Assembly: GCA_944321515.1 (NCBI GenBank)
Contig: CALULO010000005.1
Span: forward strand, 62,001 to 126,000
Reading direction: 5' to 3'
From: an uncultured Atopobiaceae bacterium
Lineage (GTDB): Bacteria > Actinomycetota > Coriobacteriia > Coriobacteriales > Atopobiaceae
DNA: 64,000 nucleotides
Shown here: positions 63,543 to 64,000 of the stretch, piece after piece
How positions within the stretch are numbered: position 1 is the stretch's first letter
How the letters are laid out: each line of letters begins with the position of its first letter
Program-made: the position numbers and the translations under genes
The notes under the pieces: generated by a model
Seen by the model: the letters and a program-made list of their open reading frames with translations, nothing else
What the model was told of the DNA's origin: nothing
Databases searched by the model: none

Positions 63543-63675
63543 CCCGTTATCTACCCGAGCTCAGGACAATAAATCATTGCATCATCTAAGAAACCGCAGG
63601 TAACATGCCTCTAGTGGTCAGATTCCAGCCCGTTATTAGCCTGTGCTCAGGATAATAACGCCCAGCCAATAACGC
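63543..63675. repeat. Cluster F: two 30-nt repeats with an A+T-rich palindrome
   Basis: 63543-63572 and 63629-63658 agree at 24 of 30 bases (CCCGTTAT...GCTCAGGAYAATAA), 86 bp apart. The second is a hairpin: CGTTATTAGCCTG (63631-63643) with CAGGATAATAACG (63648-63660), one mismatch. A third fragment CCAATAACGCCC follows, then an octamer GGCGAGAA at 63678. No gene lies within. Confidence 0.7.
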
Positions 63676-63772
63676 CCGGCGAGAAGAACCTCTGGACGCC
63701 CGCGGAGGGCACCTACACCGACCTCGTGACCGGGGAGTCCTCGCAGTTCCAGGGGTTCGCGCTGGAGGCGTG
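63675..63772 (+). pseudogene. Possible 3' remnant of a coding sequence abutting cluster F
   Basis: A frame runs from the palindrome into NLWTPAEGTYTDLVTGE and ends FALEA, then TGA, with good third-position G/C. It has no start codon or ribosome-binding site, and an in-frame stop lies about 65 bp upstream. It reads like the end of a larger, perhaps glycoside-hydrolase-type, protein whose front is gone. The family is a guess. Confidence 0.3.
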
Positions 63773-64000
63773 AGGCTTCCGGTGGTGGGTACGCGGGTGG
63801 GCCAGGCGCCCGCCCAACCCGCGGCGCCCGCCGAGACGGTGGCGACAGACCCCCCTGGCCGTCTGTCCCTCCCGCGACGCCCGCCCGACCCGCGACGCCC
63901 GCCGAGACGGCAGCGCCTGCTCACCCCGCGACGCCCGCCGCGGCGAGGAAGGTCGCCATCGCCGGCGTTACGGATCGGCGGCGGTGTCGGACAACGAAGA
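63773..64000 (+). other. Pro/Ala-rich coding-like stretch with apparent frame change
   Basis: One frame encodes AQPAAPAETVAT up to a run of C at about 63850; another frame then encodes PATPARPATPAETAAPAHP and ARKVAIAGV. The similar PAAPAET/PATPAET words in two frames suggest a low-complexity protein with a frameshift, or unrelated G+C-rich sequence. It runs off the window; no start is visible. Confidence 0.3.

Overview
The window is a G+C-rich (about two thirds by eye) bacterial chromosome segment, packed with short divergent and convergent operons and without any rRNA or tRNA that I can see. Gene content fits an obligately anaerobic gut- or oral-type actinobacterium of the class Coriobacteriia (Olsenella/Atopobium-like; inference): a desulfoferrodoxin-type superoxide reductase, PaaK-type aryl-CoA ligase, Ptb/Buk-type energy conservation, ferredoxin-rich flavoenzymes, a single AddAB and RuvCAB. 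No phage, integrase, classical IS transposase or CRISPR array was found.

Layout. 0-2.5 kb: truncated zinc phospholipase C-like gene and an MFS exporter. 2.5-4.5 kb: module A, a nuclease-like gene between two 140-bp repeats. 4.5-9.4 kb: argCJBD operon (minus strand) with an ArgR-type operator. 9.6-20.2 kb: DJ-1/PfpI protein, PTS EIIA, ruvCAB, a catalytically dead NAD-synthetase-like protein, a Tat-type PASTA lipoprotein, superoxide reductase and dnaE. 20.4-22.3 kb: module B, an AbiEi/DUF559-like gene between two trios of 50-nt palindromes. 22.4-29.5 kb: addA-addB. 29.6-40.3 kb: housekeeping and regulatory genes (YerC-like, HAD phosphatase, M20 peptidase, LysR, TatA, PaaK plus ACT protein, phosphofructokinase), with a gene-less palindrome cluster (D) at 35.75 kb. 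40.6-42.2 kb: module C, another nuclease-like gene between two ~150-bp palindromic blocks. 42.3-60.2 kb: a catabolic/redox island. 60.3-63.4 kb: M18 aminopeptidase, DnaQ-like exonuclease, nitroreductase. 63.5 kb to end: palindrome cluster F and gene remnants.

The redox island has a PucR-type regulator, an iron-sulfur flavoprotein, a membrane protein, an FRD/KSTD-type flavoprotein reductase, a NuoG-GltD fusion and a NuoF-like protein on the minus strand; an esterase, phosphate acyltransferase, butyrate kinase and AEC transporter on the plus strand; then a PhlG/phloretin-hydrolase-like C-C hydrolase, a CocE-like hydrolase, a free-standing acyl carrier protein, a membrane protein and a dedicated AcpS. 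There is no ketosynthase. The simplest reading is anaerobic breakdown of a cyclic or acyl-phenolic substrate with reductive and hydrolytic steps, ATP being recovered through acyl phosphate; the substrate is unknown.

Two repeat phenomena deserve most attention. First, three unrelated palindrome families each enclose one gene whose product ends in a PD-(D/E)XK/DUF559-like core, an arrangement reminiscent of REP/RAYT systems but with a nuclease-like protein instead of a transposase. Second, the octamer TTCTCGCC (longer consensus GTYCTTCTCGCC) occurs about 59 times on both strands, about half of them between genes, where 2-3 would be expected from composition. All counts and alignments here were made by hand.
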